Of a DNA stretch of 13,494 nucleotides, positions 5,289 through 12,715 are shown in pieces. How positions within the stretch are numbered: position 1 is the stretch's first letter; each line of letters begins with the position of its first letter. The translations under genes and the position numbers were made by a program. Origin of the DNA: JBBRGK01 sp036741355 (lineage in GTDB: Bacteria > Chloroflexota > Dehalococcoidia > CAUJGQ01); contig DAINSK010000065.1 of assembly GCA_036741355.1 (NCBI GenBank), positions 1-13,494 on the forward strand, read 5' to 3'. The notes beneath the pieces are model-generated. The model did not search any database. It had not been told where the DNA came from and saw only the letters and a list, made by a program, of their open reading frames with translations.

Positions 5289-6830
5289 CTAGCGCCCAGG
5301 TCCGGCGGCGGCTCCATCGACTCTTCCGGACCCAGTGCCGGTAGTGGATGCAACGACGGGGGCCGCACCTGGTGACGTTTGTCCGGGATTGGTGACCGGC
5401 GCGTTGGAGTCGGACGGTCCGTGGTTCTGCTGTCCGCCTGCACTACCTCCCGCGTTGCCGGAGCCGCCATTACTCTGACGCGCCGGCGCCGGTGTTGGGG
5501 TTGCGGTGGCTGCGACGGGCGCTGCCGTGGACGGATCGTTGCCCGCGCGGCCACGTTGGCCGGACGGATCGGCGCGATTGCCGCTACCGCGGTCGCCGTT
5601 TCCGCCGCCCGCCGTCTCAGCTTCGGCCGTCGCCACGCCAGGCGGCCGCGCATCGCCTCTGCCCTGACCACCGGCCCCGCCATCCCGCTGCGGATCGGCC
5701 GGCCGCGTGGCCGCGGGACGTTGGGCTGGGTCCGCTGGCGCGCCGCCGCGTTCAGCCGTTGCCGCCGCGGCAGCGCCTGCCGGCTCCGATGTCGGCGTGG
5801 CTGCAGTCGCACCCCGGCGCGATGTACCGCCGGGGTCGGCATGTCTAATTTCCGCTTCGGCTTCCAGGAGCGCCTGCCCGAGGTTGCTCAGCGGTGCCGC
5901 GGCAGCGCGCGGCGGCGTAGTAGGCGGTCGGGAGAGCGGTATGGTCGCGATTGGCGCCGGCGACGCCGCGGTTGTGGCCGTATCAGTCGCTGTCTGCGCG
6001 GGCACGGGAGGTGGTGTGGCGGCATGCTGCTCCCCGTTTCCCCCTGTATCCAGGCCGCCATTAGCAGCACCCACGGCGCGGTCTACAGCCTCTCTGGCGC
6101 CGATGGGGGCGTTCCGGCCTGCTCCGGACAAGCCGGCACGTTGTCGCTCCAATTGCCCGGTGAGTCTAGTGGTCAGCGCGGAAACATCATTCCCGGCGGC
6201 CGCCGCTCTCGACAGGTGCTGTCCGGCGTCCTCGACGTCGTGAACGTAGGCAGCGGCCGCGGTGCCGGCAGACCCGCTCCGTCCTTGACGAACCGCGTTC
6301 TGAACTTCGTCGGCGCGGCGACCAGCCAGGTCGACATACGCCTGTGCCTGGGCGTCGTCGCCGGTCGTGAGCTTGAGCTCGATCTGCTCGACCGCCGTCT
6401 TGATCGGATACAGCGCATCGCCCGGGATCGCCCCTTGCGAGGCGTAGATGGCGCCGCTGCCCGCGACAATCGTAGCCAGGATTACGAGCGAAACGCCGAG
6501 AACAAAGCCTCGTGAGAGCTGCCGAGCGCCGCTCGGACGCCCGACTCCGGCGAAGAAACCGGTGATGCGGCGCAGTACCGCGACCGGAAATCGGGACGCA
6601 CCGTTCCGCCGCTCTGCCCGAATAGTTTCGAGCAGCACCACGCGTGCGTGTGCGCGAAAGGCCGGATCCAGTTGCGCGGGGGGCGGCGGCGGGATCGACA
6701 ACGCGACCTGCAGCAGCGCCCTCAGGTCGGCCGCTTGATCCGGGTGGGAGGCGAGGCACCCATCGAGCGTTGCGGCGCCGGACGCAATCTCGTCCAGGCA
6801 GAGGTTGAGCAAATCGGCCGTCGTCGCCAT
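5289..6830 (-). CDS. DUF5667 membrane protein, probable regulator of the adjacent ECF sigma factor
   Basis: A 513-residue protein from ATG 6830, with AGGAG 5 nt upstream; its A is shared with the sigma factor stop (TGATG). The cytoplasmic N-terminus (about 1-105) is helical with a short proline run (PPPPP). One transmembrane helix spans about 108-130. The DUF5667 region follows outside the membrane (about 133-235), recognisable by IPGDALYPIKTAVEQIEL and AYVDLAGRRADEVQNAV. From about 255 onward the chain is a long Ala/Gly/Pro/Thr-rich, low-complexity tail, probably disordered or wall-spanning. In Chloroflexota such proteins commonly sit right after an ECF sigma gene and are thought to act as its membrane-bound anti-sigma or sensor. 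Classic zinc anti-sigma motifs are not visible. The role is inferred from overlap and topology. Confidence 0.82.
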   Translation of the reverse strand: MATTADLLNLCLDEIASGAATLDGCLASHPDQAADLRALLQVALSIPPPPPAQLDPAFRAHARVVLLETIRAERRNGASRFPVAVLRRITGFFAGVGRPSGARQLSRGFVLGVSLVILATIVAGSGAIYASQGAIPGDALYPIKTAVEQIELKLTTGDDAQAQAYVDLAGRRADEVQNAVRQGRSGSAGTAAAAYVHDVEDAGQHLSRAAAAGNDVSALTTRLTGQLERQRAGLSGAGRNAPIGAREAVDRAVGAANGGLDTGGNGEQHAATPPPVPAQTATDTATTAASPAPIATIPLSRPPTTPPRAAAAPLSNLGQALLEAEAEIRHADPGGTSRRGATAATPTSEPAGAAAAATAERGGAPADPAQRPAATRPADPQRDGGAGGQGRGDARPPGVATAEAETAGGGNGDRGSGNRADPSGQRGRAGNDPSTAAPVAATATPTPAPARQSNGGSGNAGGSAGGQQNHGPSDSNAPVTNPGQTSPGAAPVVASTTGTGSGRVDGAAAGPGR

Positions 6831-7405
6831 CAGCGCTCCTCTTCCCGGGCCAGCAGCTTGCGCAGGTCGCGCAGGGCACGATACTGGATAACGCGCACGT
6901 TTACTTCACTCTTGCCGAGCACCGCGGCCACCGTCGCATTGTCAAACTGTTCCATGAATCGCATCGTGATCACATGCTGTTGTTCAGGCTTTAGCTGGAG
7001 AATAGCGTCGCGCACGGCGACGCGATCGAATTTGTCGAGCACCTGCACCACCGGGTCTGACCACCGCGCGGTGCTCGCCGGGTCCAGGTCCAGGAGCGGT
7101 GCGACCTTCCCACGCCGGTAAAAGCTCACCACCAGGTTGTGGGCGATGGTCAGCAGCCATGCAATAAAAGGCGCCTCCGTACGCCGATACCGTCCGATTG
7201 CCTGCCACGCCTTGAGGAACACCTGCTGCGTCAAGTCTTCGGCATCGGAGTGGTTTCCCACCCGGTAGAAAACGTGCCGGTACACGCGGTCCAGATGGCG
7301 GTCGTATAACGCCGTGAACGCGAGTTCTTCGCCCGCGACGGCACTTTCGACGAGCTCGGACTCGCGGGCGCCAGCATTGTCCGGCCCCGGTCCATCGGCA
7401 GTCAC
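6830..7405 (-). CDS. ECF-family RNA polymerase sigma factor
   Basis: A 191-residue protein with a sigma-2 region at about 30-98: LYDRHLDRVYRHVFYRVG, DAEDLTQQVFLKAW and the -10 recognition segment FIAWLLTIAHNLVVSFYRR. Sigma-4 covers about 130-186, AILQLKPEQQHVITMRFMEQ with a helix-turn-helix ending VIQYRALRDLRKLL. There is no sigma-1 or sigma-3, as expected for extracytoplasmic-function sigmas. It directs RNA polymerase to a stress or envelope regulon. The start is GTG 7405 with only a weak purine-rich leader. Coupling to the DUF5667 gene by a shared A in TGATG implies fixed stoichiometry. Autoregulation is usual for this class but the sequence gives no proof. Confidence 0.93.
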   Translation of the reverse strand: MTADGPGPDNAGARESELVESAVAGEELAFTALYDRHLDRVYRHVFYRVGNHSDAEDLTQQVFLKAWQAIGRYRRTEAPFIAWLLTIAHNLVVSFYRRGKVAPLLDLDPASTARWSDPVVQVLDKFDRVAVRDAILQLKPEQQHVITMRFMEQFDNATVAAVLGKSEVNVRVIQYRALRDLRKLLAREEER

Positions 7406-7517
7406 GACGTACTCGCGTCCGCTTCCGGACCGTTGTCGCGCGGCTGCGGTGGACTGCTGCCGCGTCGCCCGCCGGTCTCAGGCTTTCTTAGCATGGGTGG
7501 ATCGACGTCATTGGGCG

Positions 7518-7523
7518 AGTATA
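7518..7523 (-). promoter_or_regulatory. Candidate -10 element upstream of the sigma factor operon
   Basis: The minus strand reads TATACT, 5/6 to TATAAT. It would start transcription about 105 nt before GTG 7405. No good TTGACA lies 16-18 bp upstream, so recognition by an ECF sigma or an activator is possible. Tentative. Confidence 0.3.
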
Positions 7524-7588
7524 CCGCCGGCACGCCATGCCACACTTCTGAAACGCCGCAACGTGATAATTGTTACAACGGCGTCGGG

Positions 7589-7748
7589 TTAGGCGCGCAG
7601 CAAGACGATGGTCTCGCTGTAAGGGTCGAGAGAACGCGGGCGGGCGTTGCGGTTCGGCGGCCTCGGTCTGCGTCTCGACCCAGGGCAAGATCTCACGACA
7701 CAGCGCCGCCTCGCGGCAGACTCCCTCGTAGCGTCTGAACCACTCCAC
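7589..7748 (-). pseudogene. Small gene of unknown function with a one-base frameshift
   Basis: From GTG 7748 the frame reads EWFRRYEGVCREAALCREIL and continues PWVETQTEAAEPQRPP with strongly G/C-rich third positions, as in real genes here. Past about 7630 that frame loses coding character. The +1 frame then gives a clean ending, LDPYSETIVLLRA and TAA at 7591-7589, again with G/C third positions. Removing one base from the CGCCCGCCCGCG run (about 7628-7639) joins them into a roughly 52-residue protein. It lies 17 nt after the 543-residue gene on the same strand. I do not recognise the family. The start is uncertain because no ribosome-binding site is visible. Sequencing error or genuine decay are both possible. 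Confidence 0.5.
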
Positions 7749-7765
7749 CGGAATATGTGCTGCCG

Positions 7766-9397
7766 CTATACCGGCTGGACGTCGTCGAGGACCGGCTCCA
7801 TCGGGTCGCCGTCGCCGCGGGCATTCTGGCGCGTGTCGATGCCAAACTCACCGGCAAAGCGCCGGTACGCCTCCAGCGGATCGCCGTACTTGCGATGGCC
7901 GGCGTTGTGCTTCGCGGCAGCGAGCAGCAGCCGCTCACGCCCGTGGGCGGTGCCGTGCCGATAGTCCTCGATCAGGCAGAGGGGGATCTCCTGGTTGTGC
8001 GGGTCGTTGCCGATCTTGCTGGCTGCCGTCGCTAGCACGCCGATTAACGGGGCGCGGTCCCATGCGCCGCGGAGGTATGCGGCCGCCAGCCCAACGCTCT
8101 CGTCGGGGCGAAGCGCGATCATCGCCTCGTCGAGCCGCCGCAGCAGCTGTTGCTGCGAGAGTGCTTCCGCGCCGCGCGGCACGCGAATGCGTACCGGTTC
8201 GTACCCCATCGCCGGATTGTTGGCCTGGCTGTGCGCATCCTGGTTGACCATTGACGCCGCCACATAGAGCAGCTTGGTTTGATGCGGGTGGTCGAAATTG
8301 TCGTAGAACCAGCGCACCGTGTTGCAGTACTCGTAGGTATGCTGGGGCATGCTGAACCCGTTGACGTCGCTGGTGCCGAGGATCGTATCGGCCGCCGCGA
8401 CCTGCAGCACGTCGATGATCTGGCGTGGTCCTTTGCCGTCCTTCAGCAGGCGCGTGATCTGGTGCGTAAAGGCCGGCTCACGGCTGTTCAGCACCAGATC
8501 GACGGTCTCTCTCTGCTCTCGTTGCGAGAGCGGCCTGTCCTGCTGCATAAACTCCTGGTCGCGGCCATCGAGAAAGATCTGGCTGACGTTACAGGCCATC
8601 TCGTAGGTCGAGTACCAGCGCGGGCCCACGGCGATATCGGGCACGCCCGCGTAGACGACCGCGTGGGCGTTCTCCCAGCCAACCAGGTTACCCAACTCGA
8701 CGGTTGCCCTGGCGCGGTAGGCCTTGTGTCCGGTGGTGTAGGAACGGTTGTAGAGCATGCGGTCCTGGATGTCGATCATCCCGGCAAAGACAAGTTGCGC
8801 GAGCAGCCGCTGCCTGTTGGCGCTGTCCTCCAGCAGCCCGAGGAAGACACGATAGCTGTTGACGACGTCGCCGCGCTGCACAAGCGTCAGCCACGCATTG
8901 AGCTTCTCGTCGAACGAGCCGTCCAGGTACAGCGGCTCCTGGTCCTCCCAGTGCACTTCCGGCGGGGGCGGCGACGACTCCACGTCGATCTTGTAGAGGC
9001 GCGTGTAGTGGCCAGGTACATTACCGAGAAGCTGGTTCCACGGATCCAGTCCCGTCGGGAGGTACCAAACGGTTTGGGCGAGCGGCAGGTGGAAAAGCTG
9101 CTCCGGAACCAGCTTCGTGAGTCGCAGACTGGCGCGTGCGCTCAGCAGGCAGTGGTCGTTATTGACGAACTTCACCACGCCGCCGTCCAGCCGCTGGTGG
9201 TAGGGCACATGGGTGTAGGGAGCGTGAATCCGCACCAGCTCGCCGATCATTTCGGGCAGCGGCCGCTCTTCACGCACGAGCTCATAGAAGACTTCGCTTG
9301 CGGCCTTCTGGTTACGGGCCAGAATGTGCTCTTCGAGGCGTGCATACGCCTCACGCGGCGCGCGATCGATGCCGGATTTTGCTGCAGTGACGACCAT
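7766..9397 (-). CDS. Unrecognised 543-residue, mostly helical, His-rich protein
   Basis: The ATG at 9397 has GGAGG 6 nt upstream, and codon use is strongly coding, so the gene is real. No signal peptide or transmembrane helix is visible; it is probably cytoplasmic. Features include HAPYTHVPYHQ (58-68), NNDHCLLSARA (79-89), QHTYEYCNTVRWFYDNFDHP with two further His (352-372), and LIEDYRHGTAHGRER with AAAKHNAGHRKYGDP near the C-terminus. Recurring His/Glu/Asp in helical settings suggest a metal or cofactor site, perhaps an oxidase-like fold. A distant link to questin-oxidase-like proteins is only a guess. It sits downstream of the RyR-like gene, separated by 121 nt with a stem-loop, and upstream of the frameshifted small gene. 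Function unknown. Confidence 0.8.
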   Translation of the reverse strand: MVVTAAKSGIDRAPREAYARLEEHILARNQKAASEVFYELVREERPLPEMIGELVRIHAPYTHVPYHQRLDGGVVKFVNNDHCLLSARASLRLTKLVPEQLFHLPLAQTVWYLPTGLDPWNQLLGNVPGHYTRLYKIDVESSPPPPEVHWEDQEPLYLDGSFDEKLNAWLTLVQRGDVVNSYRVFLGLLEDSANRQRLLAQLVFAGMIDIQDRMLYNRSYTTGHKAYRARATVELGNLVGWENAHAVVYAGVPDIAVGPRWYSTYEMACNVSQIFLDGRDQEFMQQDRPLSQREQRETVDLVLNSREPAFTHQITRLLKDGKGPRQIIDVLQVAAADTILGTSDVNGFSMPQHTYEYCNTVRWFYDNFDHPHQTKLLYVAASMVNQDAHSQANNPAMGYEPVRIRVPRGAEALSQQQLLRRLDEAMIALRPDESVGLAAAYLRGAWDRAPLIGVLATAASKIGNDPHNQEIPLCLIEDYRHGTAHGRERLLLAAAKHNAGHRKYGDPLEAYRRFAGEFGIDTRQNARGDGDPMEPVLDDVQPV

Positions 9398-9431
9398 CGC
9401 TGTCCTCCGGGATGGGAACGCCGGGCGATCC

Positions 9432-9455
9432 GAGCGGCGAAGCCACCCGCCGCTC
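9432..9455. other. GC-rich stem-loop between the RyR-like gene and the 543-residue gene
   Basis: GAGCGGCG (9432-9439) and CGCCGCTC (9448-9455) form a perfect 8-bp stem with an 8-nt loop. There is no T-run after it on either strand, so it is not a standard intrinsic terminator. It may cause attenuation, protect RNA ends or regulate the 543-residue gene's leader. Confidence 0.4.
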
Positions 9456-9518
9456 TGTCCTGATGCGCACTACTGTACATCCGGCGGCGGAATCCTACCA
9501 CTCCGGTCCGTGCCGGCA

Positions 9519-9842
9519 CTATCGCCCCCGCAATGCCAGGTCGTGCCGGCGGCGCTGCTCGCGGCGCACCTCGTTGCGGGCCTGCGCATCCGGTCCCCCC
9601 GGCTCGTCCTCGCCGATCACGGCCTGTACGTACTCGTCCAGGACCAGCAGGATCCGATCCGCCCACAACCGGTCTGCGTCCTTGCTCGCCTCGGAGAGCT
9701 CGCCGTACGGCACCCACGAGCGTTGCCAGCGCTGCACGCGCCTACCTGACAGCTGTTCGGCGGCCGCGAGATGTCGGGTCCACGCCATCCACTGCTCGTG
9801 TTCGAGGGCGGCAAGCCGCTCGCGCAGGCTCGGTAGGCTCAC
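9519..9842 (-). CDS. Small RyR-domain-like protein (107 aa)
   Basis: I place the start at GTG 9842, overlapping the preceding TGA (GTGA), with AAGGAG 5 nt upstream. The core reads LAALEHEQWMAWTRHL, then WQRSWVPYGELSEASKDADR and LWADRILLVLDEYVQAV. The H-x-x-W … PYxEL-x-E-x-x-K-x-x-DR-x-x-A spacing matches RyR-type domains. I recall short proteins of this kind in phage and mobile-element contexts; their role is unclear. A longer frame (to 10127) covers this gene, but its upstream part belongs to the frameshifted membrane protein. The C-terminus is highly charged and probably disordered. Confidence 0.7.
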   Translation of the reverse strand: MSLPSLRERLAALEHEQWMAWTRHLAAAEQLSGRRVQRWQRSWVPYGELSEASKDADRLWADRILLVLDEYVQAVIGEDEPGGPDAQARNEVRREQRRRHDLALRGR

Positions 9843-10127
9843 GGCTGCTCCTTCGGTCGCCTGGATGCGTCCTGATGGGCAATGAGAGAAGCCGCCGCGG
9901 GGGGCGGCCTGCCCCGCGGCCAGCGCCCCAGCGCCACCAGCGCCACCAGCGCCCAGATGCCCTCTACCACGCCGAAAGGCCACATCCCCGCGAGCCAGCC
10001 GTAGAGCGACGAGGCAGCGCAGGCCAGCGCGAAGACCAGCACCCACCAGTTTGGAGCGGTGCTCACATGCGTAGGCGATGAGCATCGCCGTTACAGCCGC
10101 GGCGCCGTAGAGGGTCAGCGGGCTCAT
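9839..10127 (-). pseudogene. Small two-helix membrane protein with a one-base frameshift
   Basis: ATG 10127 has GGAG 6 nt upstream and begins MSPLTLYGAAAVTAMLIAYA, one membrane helix followed by CEHRS. The frame then loses sense. The +1 frame continues NWWVLVFALACAASSLYGWL, then AGMWPFGVVEGIWALVALVA and RW, to TGA at 9841-9839. Intact relatives I recall run MSxLTLYG…ALExRS…LYGFLxGxWPFGVVExIWxLVALRRW as one protein of about 75 residues. Deleting one A of the AAA (complement of 10050-10052) restores a continuous 95-residue protein. A GTG start at 10066 could in principle make the second half alone. It is coupled by overlap to the RyR-like gene. Function unknown. Confidence 0.65.
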
Positions 10128-10171
10128 CGCCTACTCCACACGCGCCCTTCCCGGGGACTCGAAACCCGAGT

Positions 10172-11205
10172 TTACGAACCAGGATTGTACGCCAGGCTGA
10201 GCGCCAGGTGCAGGAATGCCTCGGCACGCGGGTCGGCCGCGCTGCTGCGGCGGCGCACGACGTAGAGCAGGCGCTCCGCCAGCAGCTCGCCGCGCTGCAC
10301 ACCGCTTGCGGCCGGCTCGTGCTCGGCGANNNNNNNNNNNNNNNNNNNNNNNNNNNNNNNNNNNNNNNNNNNNNNNNNNNNNNNNNNNNNNNNNNNNNNN
10401 NNNNNNNNNNNNNNNNNNNNNNNNNNNNNTCCGCCAGCAGCTCGCCGCGCTGCACACCGCTTGCGGCCGGCTCGTGCTCGGCGATCGCCGGCGGCAGCAC
10501 GCTCCATCCCACGCCCATGGTCACCATCTGCCGCAGCACCTGCGGATTACCGCTCTCCAGGGTCACGAGCGGGCGGATGCCGATCCGTGCGAATCCGCCG
10601 TCGATGATCGTTCTCGTGCGCGACCCATCGGGGTACAGCACCCAGCTTGCCTCACCGGGATCGCCCGTCTCCCCGGTCGCCCTGTAGATGTAGAGCGGCT
10701 CCCGCAGCACCTCGATGGCATGGAGGTCCGGTTCTTCTACCGGCCCGACGACGAAGGCGAGGTCGAGCGCGAACGAGCGCAGACGCCGGATCAATTCGGT
10801 ACTGGAGGCGACCGCAACTTTCAGGTCCACCGCCGGGTGCTCCTCCCGGAAGCGCCGCACGACGTCCGGCAACACGTACAGGCTGGCTGCGTCGATCATG
10901 CCGACGCTGAGCAGTCCGCGGTCGCCGCTGCGGTAGGCATCCAGGCGATGGGCGAACGCCTCGGCCAGCGCCAGCACCGCCCCGGCAAACTGGATCGCCT
11001 CCTCACCGGCCGCGGTGGGCCGGCGCCCGCGCCCGGCACGCTCGAACAGCGCCACGCCCAGCCGTCGTTCGAGCTCGGCGATCGCCTGCGACAGCGCCGG
11101 CTGGCTGACGTGCAGCGCGTCGGCCGCTCTGCTCAAGCTGCCCTGGCGTGCCACCTCGCGCAGGTACGCAAGCTGCTGCAGGTGCAGGTTCGGGGCAGCA
11201 CACAT
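10172..11205 (-). CDS. LysR-family transcriptional regulator, interrupted by a scaffold gap
   Basis: ATG 11205 has AAGGA 6 nt upstream; the in-frame TTG at 11211 is less likely. The N-terminal winged helix-turn-helix is clear: LAYLREVARQGSLSRAADAL and HVSQPALSQAIAELERRLGV (residues about 9-48). A substrate-binding domain follows, including LLSVGMIDAASLYVLPDVV and GNPQVLRQMVTMGVGWSVLP. The gene runs into 100 Ns flanked by identical 55-nt copies. Collapsing gap and one copy keeps the frame and yields ERLLYVVRRRSSAADPRAEA, ending AYNPGS and TAA 10174-10172, a normal length of 292 residues. Without this correction the protein appears to end far downstream with a nonsense tail. It is divergent from ino1 and probably binds the palindrome at 11250-11266. 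The effector is unknown. Confidence 0.9.
10275..10484. other. Assembly gap: 100 N between identical 55-nt copies
   Basis: Ns fill 10330-10429. The 55 nt at 10275-10329 are identical to the 55 nt at 10430-10484. An exactly 100-N filler and an overlap the size of a common assembly k-mer indicate two contig ends that should have been merged. Removing 155 nt restores the LysR reading frame. Confidence 0.92.
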
Positions 11206-11228
11206 AAGCAATCCTTATTTCACAAATA

Positions 11229-11266
11229 GCATACATCAGCTTGTCGAAAGTATGCGGGCCGCATAC
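11229..11266. promoter_or_regulatory. Probable LysR operator in the lysR–ino1 divergent region
   Basis: A perfect 17-bp palindrome, GTATGCGGGCCGCATAC (11250-11266), lies between the divergent starts at 11205 and 11328. A third copy of the half-site, GCATAC, is at 11229-11234, next to the regulator's own start. Strong and weak half-sites spaced along a divergent promoter are the usual arrangement for LysR recognition and activation sites. Which promoter it controls is inferred. Confidence 0.55.
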
Positions 11267-11327
11267 GGTGAGTACGCAGCGAACGGCGGCGCAGACGCAG
11301 ATCCGCGCCGCCAGAGGACGTGAAACC

Positions 11328-12662
11328 ATGGCGAACCCCAGTACGCCCGTTACGCCGATTACGATTGAACCGGCGAGCGGCAGGCTCGGCATCCTTACCC
11401 CCGGCATGGGTGCGGTCGCGACCACAACCTACGCCGGCATCCTCGCCGTGCGACAGGGCCGTGCCCAGCCGTTCGGCTCGCTCACGCAACTGGCGCGCAT
11501 CCGGCTCGGCGAGCGCAGCGAGCAGCGCAACCCCCTGATCAAGGAGTTCGTACCCCTGGCCGCCCTTCCCGACCTCGTGTTCGGCGGCTGGGATCCCTTC
11601 CCCGACAGCGCATTTGCCGCCGCCTGCAAGGCCGGTGTGCTTTCCGAACGCGACCTGCTGCCGCTGCGCGACGAGCTGGAAGCGATCCGGCCAATGCCGG
11701 CCGTGTTCGACCGGAGCTACGTGCGCAACCTCGACGGCGACAACGTGAAGACGGGCGAGACGAAACTGGACCTTGCGCGCCAGCTCATGGAAGACATCCA
11801 GCGCTTCAAGGCGGAGCAGCGCTGCGATCGGCTGGTCGTCGTCTGGTGCGGCAGCACGGAGGTGTACTCAGAGCCGAAGCCCTGCCACCTGAGCCTGGAA
11901 GCGTTTGAGCGCGGGTTGCGCAACAACGACTCCGACATCGCTCCCAGCCAGATTTACGCCTACGCCGCGCTGTCGCTGGGCATCCCCTTCGCCAATGGCG
12001 CTCCCAACCTCACGGTCGACGCGCCGGCGATCGTCGAGCTCGCGGCGCGCAACGGCGTGCCCATCTGCGGCAAGGACTTCAAGACCGGCCAGACGCTGAT
12101 GAAGACGATCCTGGCGCCTGGCTTCAAGGCGCGCATGCTGGGCGTGCGCGGCTGGTTCAGCACCAACATCCTGGGCAACCGCGACGGCGAAGTGCTGGAC
12201 GACCCGGACAGCTTCAGGTCCAAGGAAGTGAGCAAGCTCGGCGTACTGGAGGCGATCCTCCAGCCGGACCAGTACCCCGACCTGTACGGCGACCTCTATC
12301 ACAAGGTGCGCATCAACTACTATCCGCCCCACGGCGATAACAAGGAGGGCTGGGACAACATCGACATCGTCGGCTGGCTCGGCTACCCGATGCAGATCAA
12401 GGTAGACTTCCTCTGCCGCGACAGCATCCTGGCCGCGCCGCTCGTGCTCGACCTCGCCCTGTTCATGGACCTCGCCCGGCGCGCCGGCCAGAGCGGTGTG
12501 CAGGAGTGGCTCAGCTTCTACTTCAAGAGCCCGCAGGCCACCGCGGAGATGTTGCCTGAGCACGACCTCTTCATCCAGCAGACGAAGCTGAAGAATACGC
12601 TGCGGCGCTGGCTGGGCGAGCAGCCGATCACGCACGTCGAGGGCGTGCAACAGGAGGCATAA
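11328..12662 (+). CDS. ino1: Inositol-3-phosphate synthase
   Basis: A 444-residue NAD-dependent enzyme that converts D-glucose 6-phosphate to 1D-myo-inositol 3-phosphate (EC 5.5.1.4), the entry to inositol lipids and inositol-based solutes or thiols. ATG 11328 has AGAGGA about 9 nt upstream; an upstream extension to a TTG at 11241 has no protein character and runs through the operator. The Rossmann motif is GILTPGMGAVATTT (21-34). GWFSTNILGNRDGEVL (about 275-290) and SKEVSK (about 298-303) match the conserved active-site segment with its lysines, followed by IKVDFLCRDSILAAP. It is intact. It is divergent from lysR, which may regulate it, and 53 nt upstream of a flavin reductase-like gene with its own promoter. 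Confidence 0.93.
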   Translation: MANPSTPVTPITIEPASGRLGILTPGMGAVATTTYAGILAVRQGRAQPFGSLTQLARIRLGERSEQRNPLIKEFVPLAALPDLVFGGWDPFPDSAFAAACKAGVLSERDLLPLRDELEAIRPMPAVFDRSYVRNLDGDNVKTGETKLDLARQLMEDIQRFKAEQRCDRLVVVWCGSTEVYSEPKPCHLSLEAFERGLRNNDSDIAPSQIYAYAALSLGIPFANGAPNLTVDAPAIVELAARNGVPICGKDFKTGQTLMKTILAPGFKARMLGVRGWFSTNILGNRDGEVLDDPDSFRSKEVSKLGVLEAILQPDQYPDLYGDLYHKVRINYYPPHGDNKEGWDNIDIVGWLGYPMQIKVDFLCRDSILAAPLVLDLALFMDLARRAGQSGVQEWLSFYFKSPQATAEMLPEHDLFIQQTKLKNTLRRWLGEQPITHVEGVQQEA

Positions 12663-12676
12663 CCCGCGGCCCGCGG

Positions 12677-12682
12677 TATAAT
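12677..12682 (+). promoter_or_regulatory. -10 element (TATAAT) of the flavin reductase-like gene
   Basis: A perfect TATAAT lies 33 nt before ATG 12716. The base block 17 bp upstream (GAGGCA, overlapping the end of ino1) is a poor -35. Transcription would start near 12689, giving a leader of about 27 nt that includes AGGAG. Confidence 0.5.
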
Positions 12683-12715
12683 CGGAGCCGGCACACCATA
12701 ATCACAGGAGTACGA

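Noticed and set aside
5379..6515. 378-codon plus-strand ORF
   Set aside because: It is an Arg/Cys-rich translation opposite the low-complexity part of the DUF5667 gene, a typical GC-rich shadow.
7586..7598. 13-nt match GGGTTAGGCGCGC with 3962-3974
   Set aside because: A match of this length is expected by chance in 13 kb of GC-rich DNA, and no hairpin of the repeat family follows.
8279..9463. 394-codon plus-strand ORF
   Set aside because: It is antisense to the 543-residue gene, which has a GGAGG site and protein-like composition; the plus frame has neither.
10137..10180. tRNA-like T-arm (minus strand GGTTTCGAGTCC)
   Set aside because: No acceptor, D-arm or anticodon arm can be built around it; at most it is a short hairpin after lysR.
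10063..10330. Long LysR tail running past the N gap
   Set aside because: The tail exists only because gap and duplicated overlap shift the frame; the corrected frame stops at 10172.
10275..10484. A biological 55-bp direct repeat or attachment-site pair
   Set aside because: Perfect identity, 100-N filler and restored lysR frame on collapse make an assembly artefact far more likely.
11868..12650. 260-codon minus-strand ORF
   Set aside because: It is antisense to ino1, whose motifs are unambiguous.
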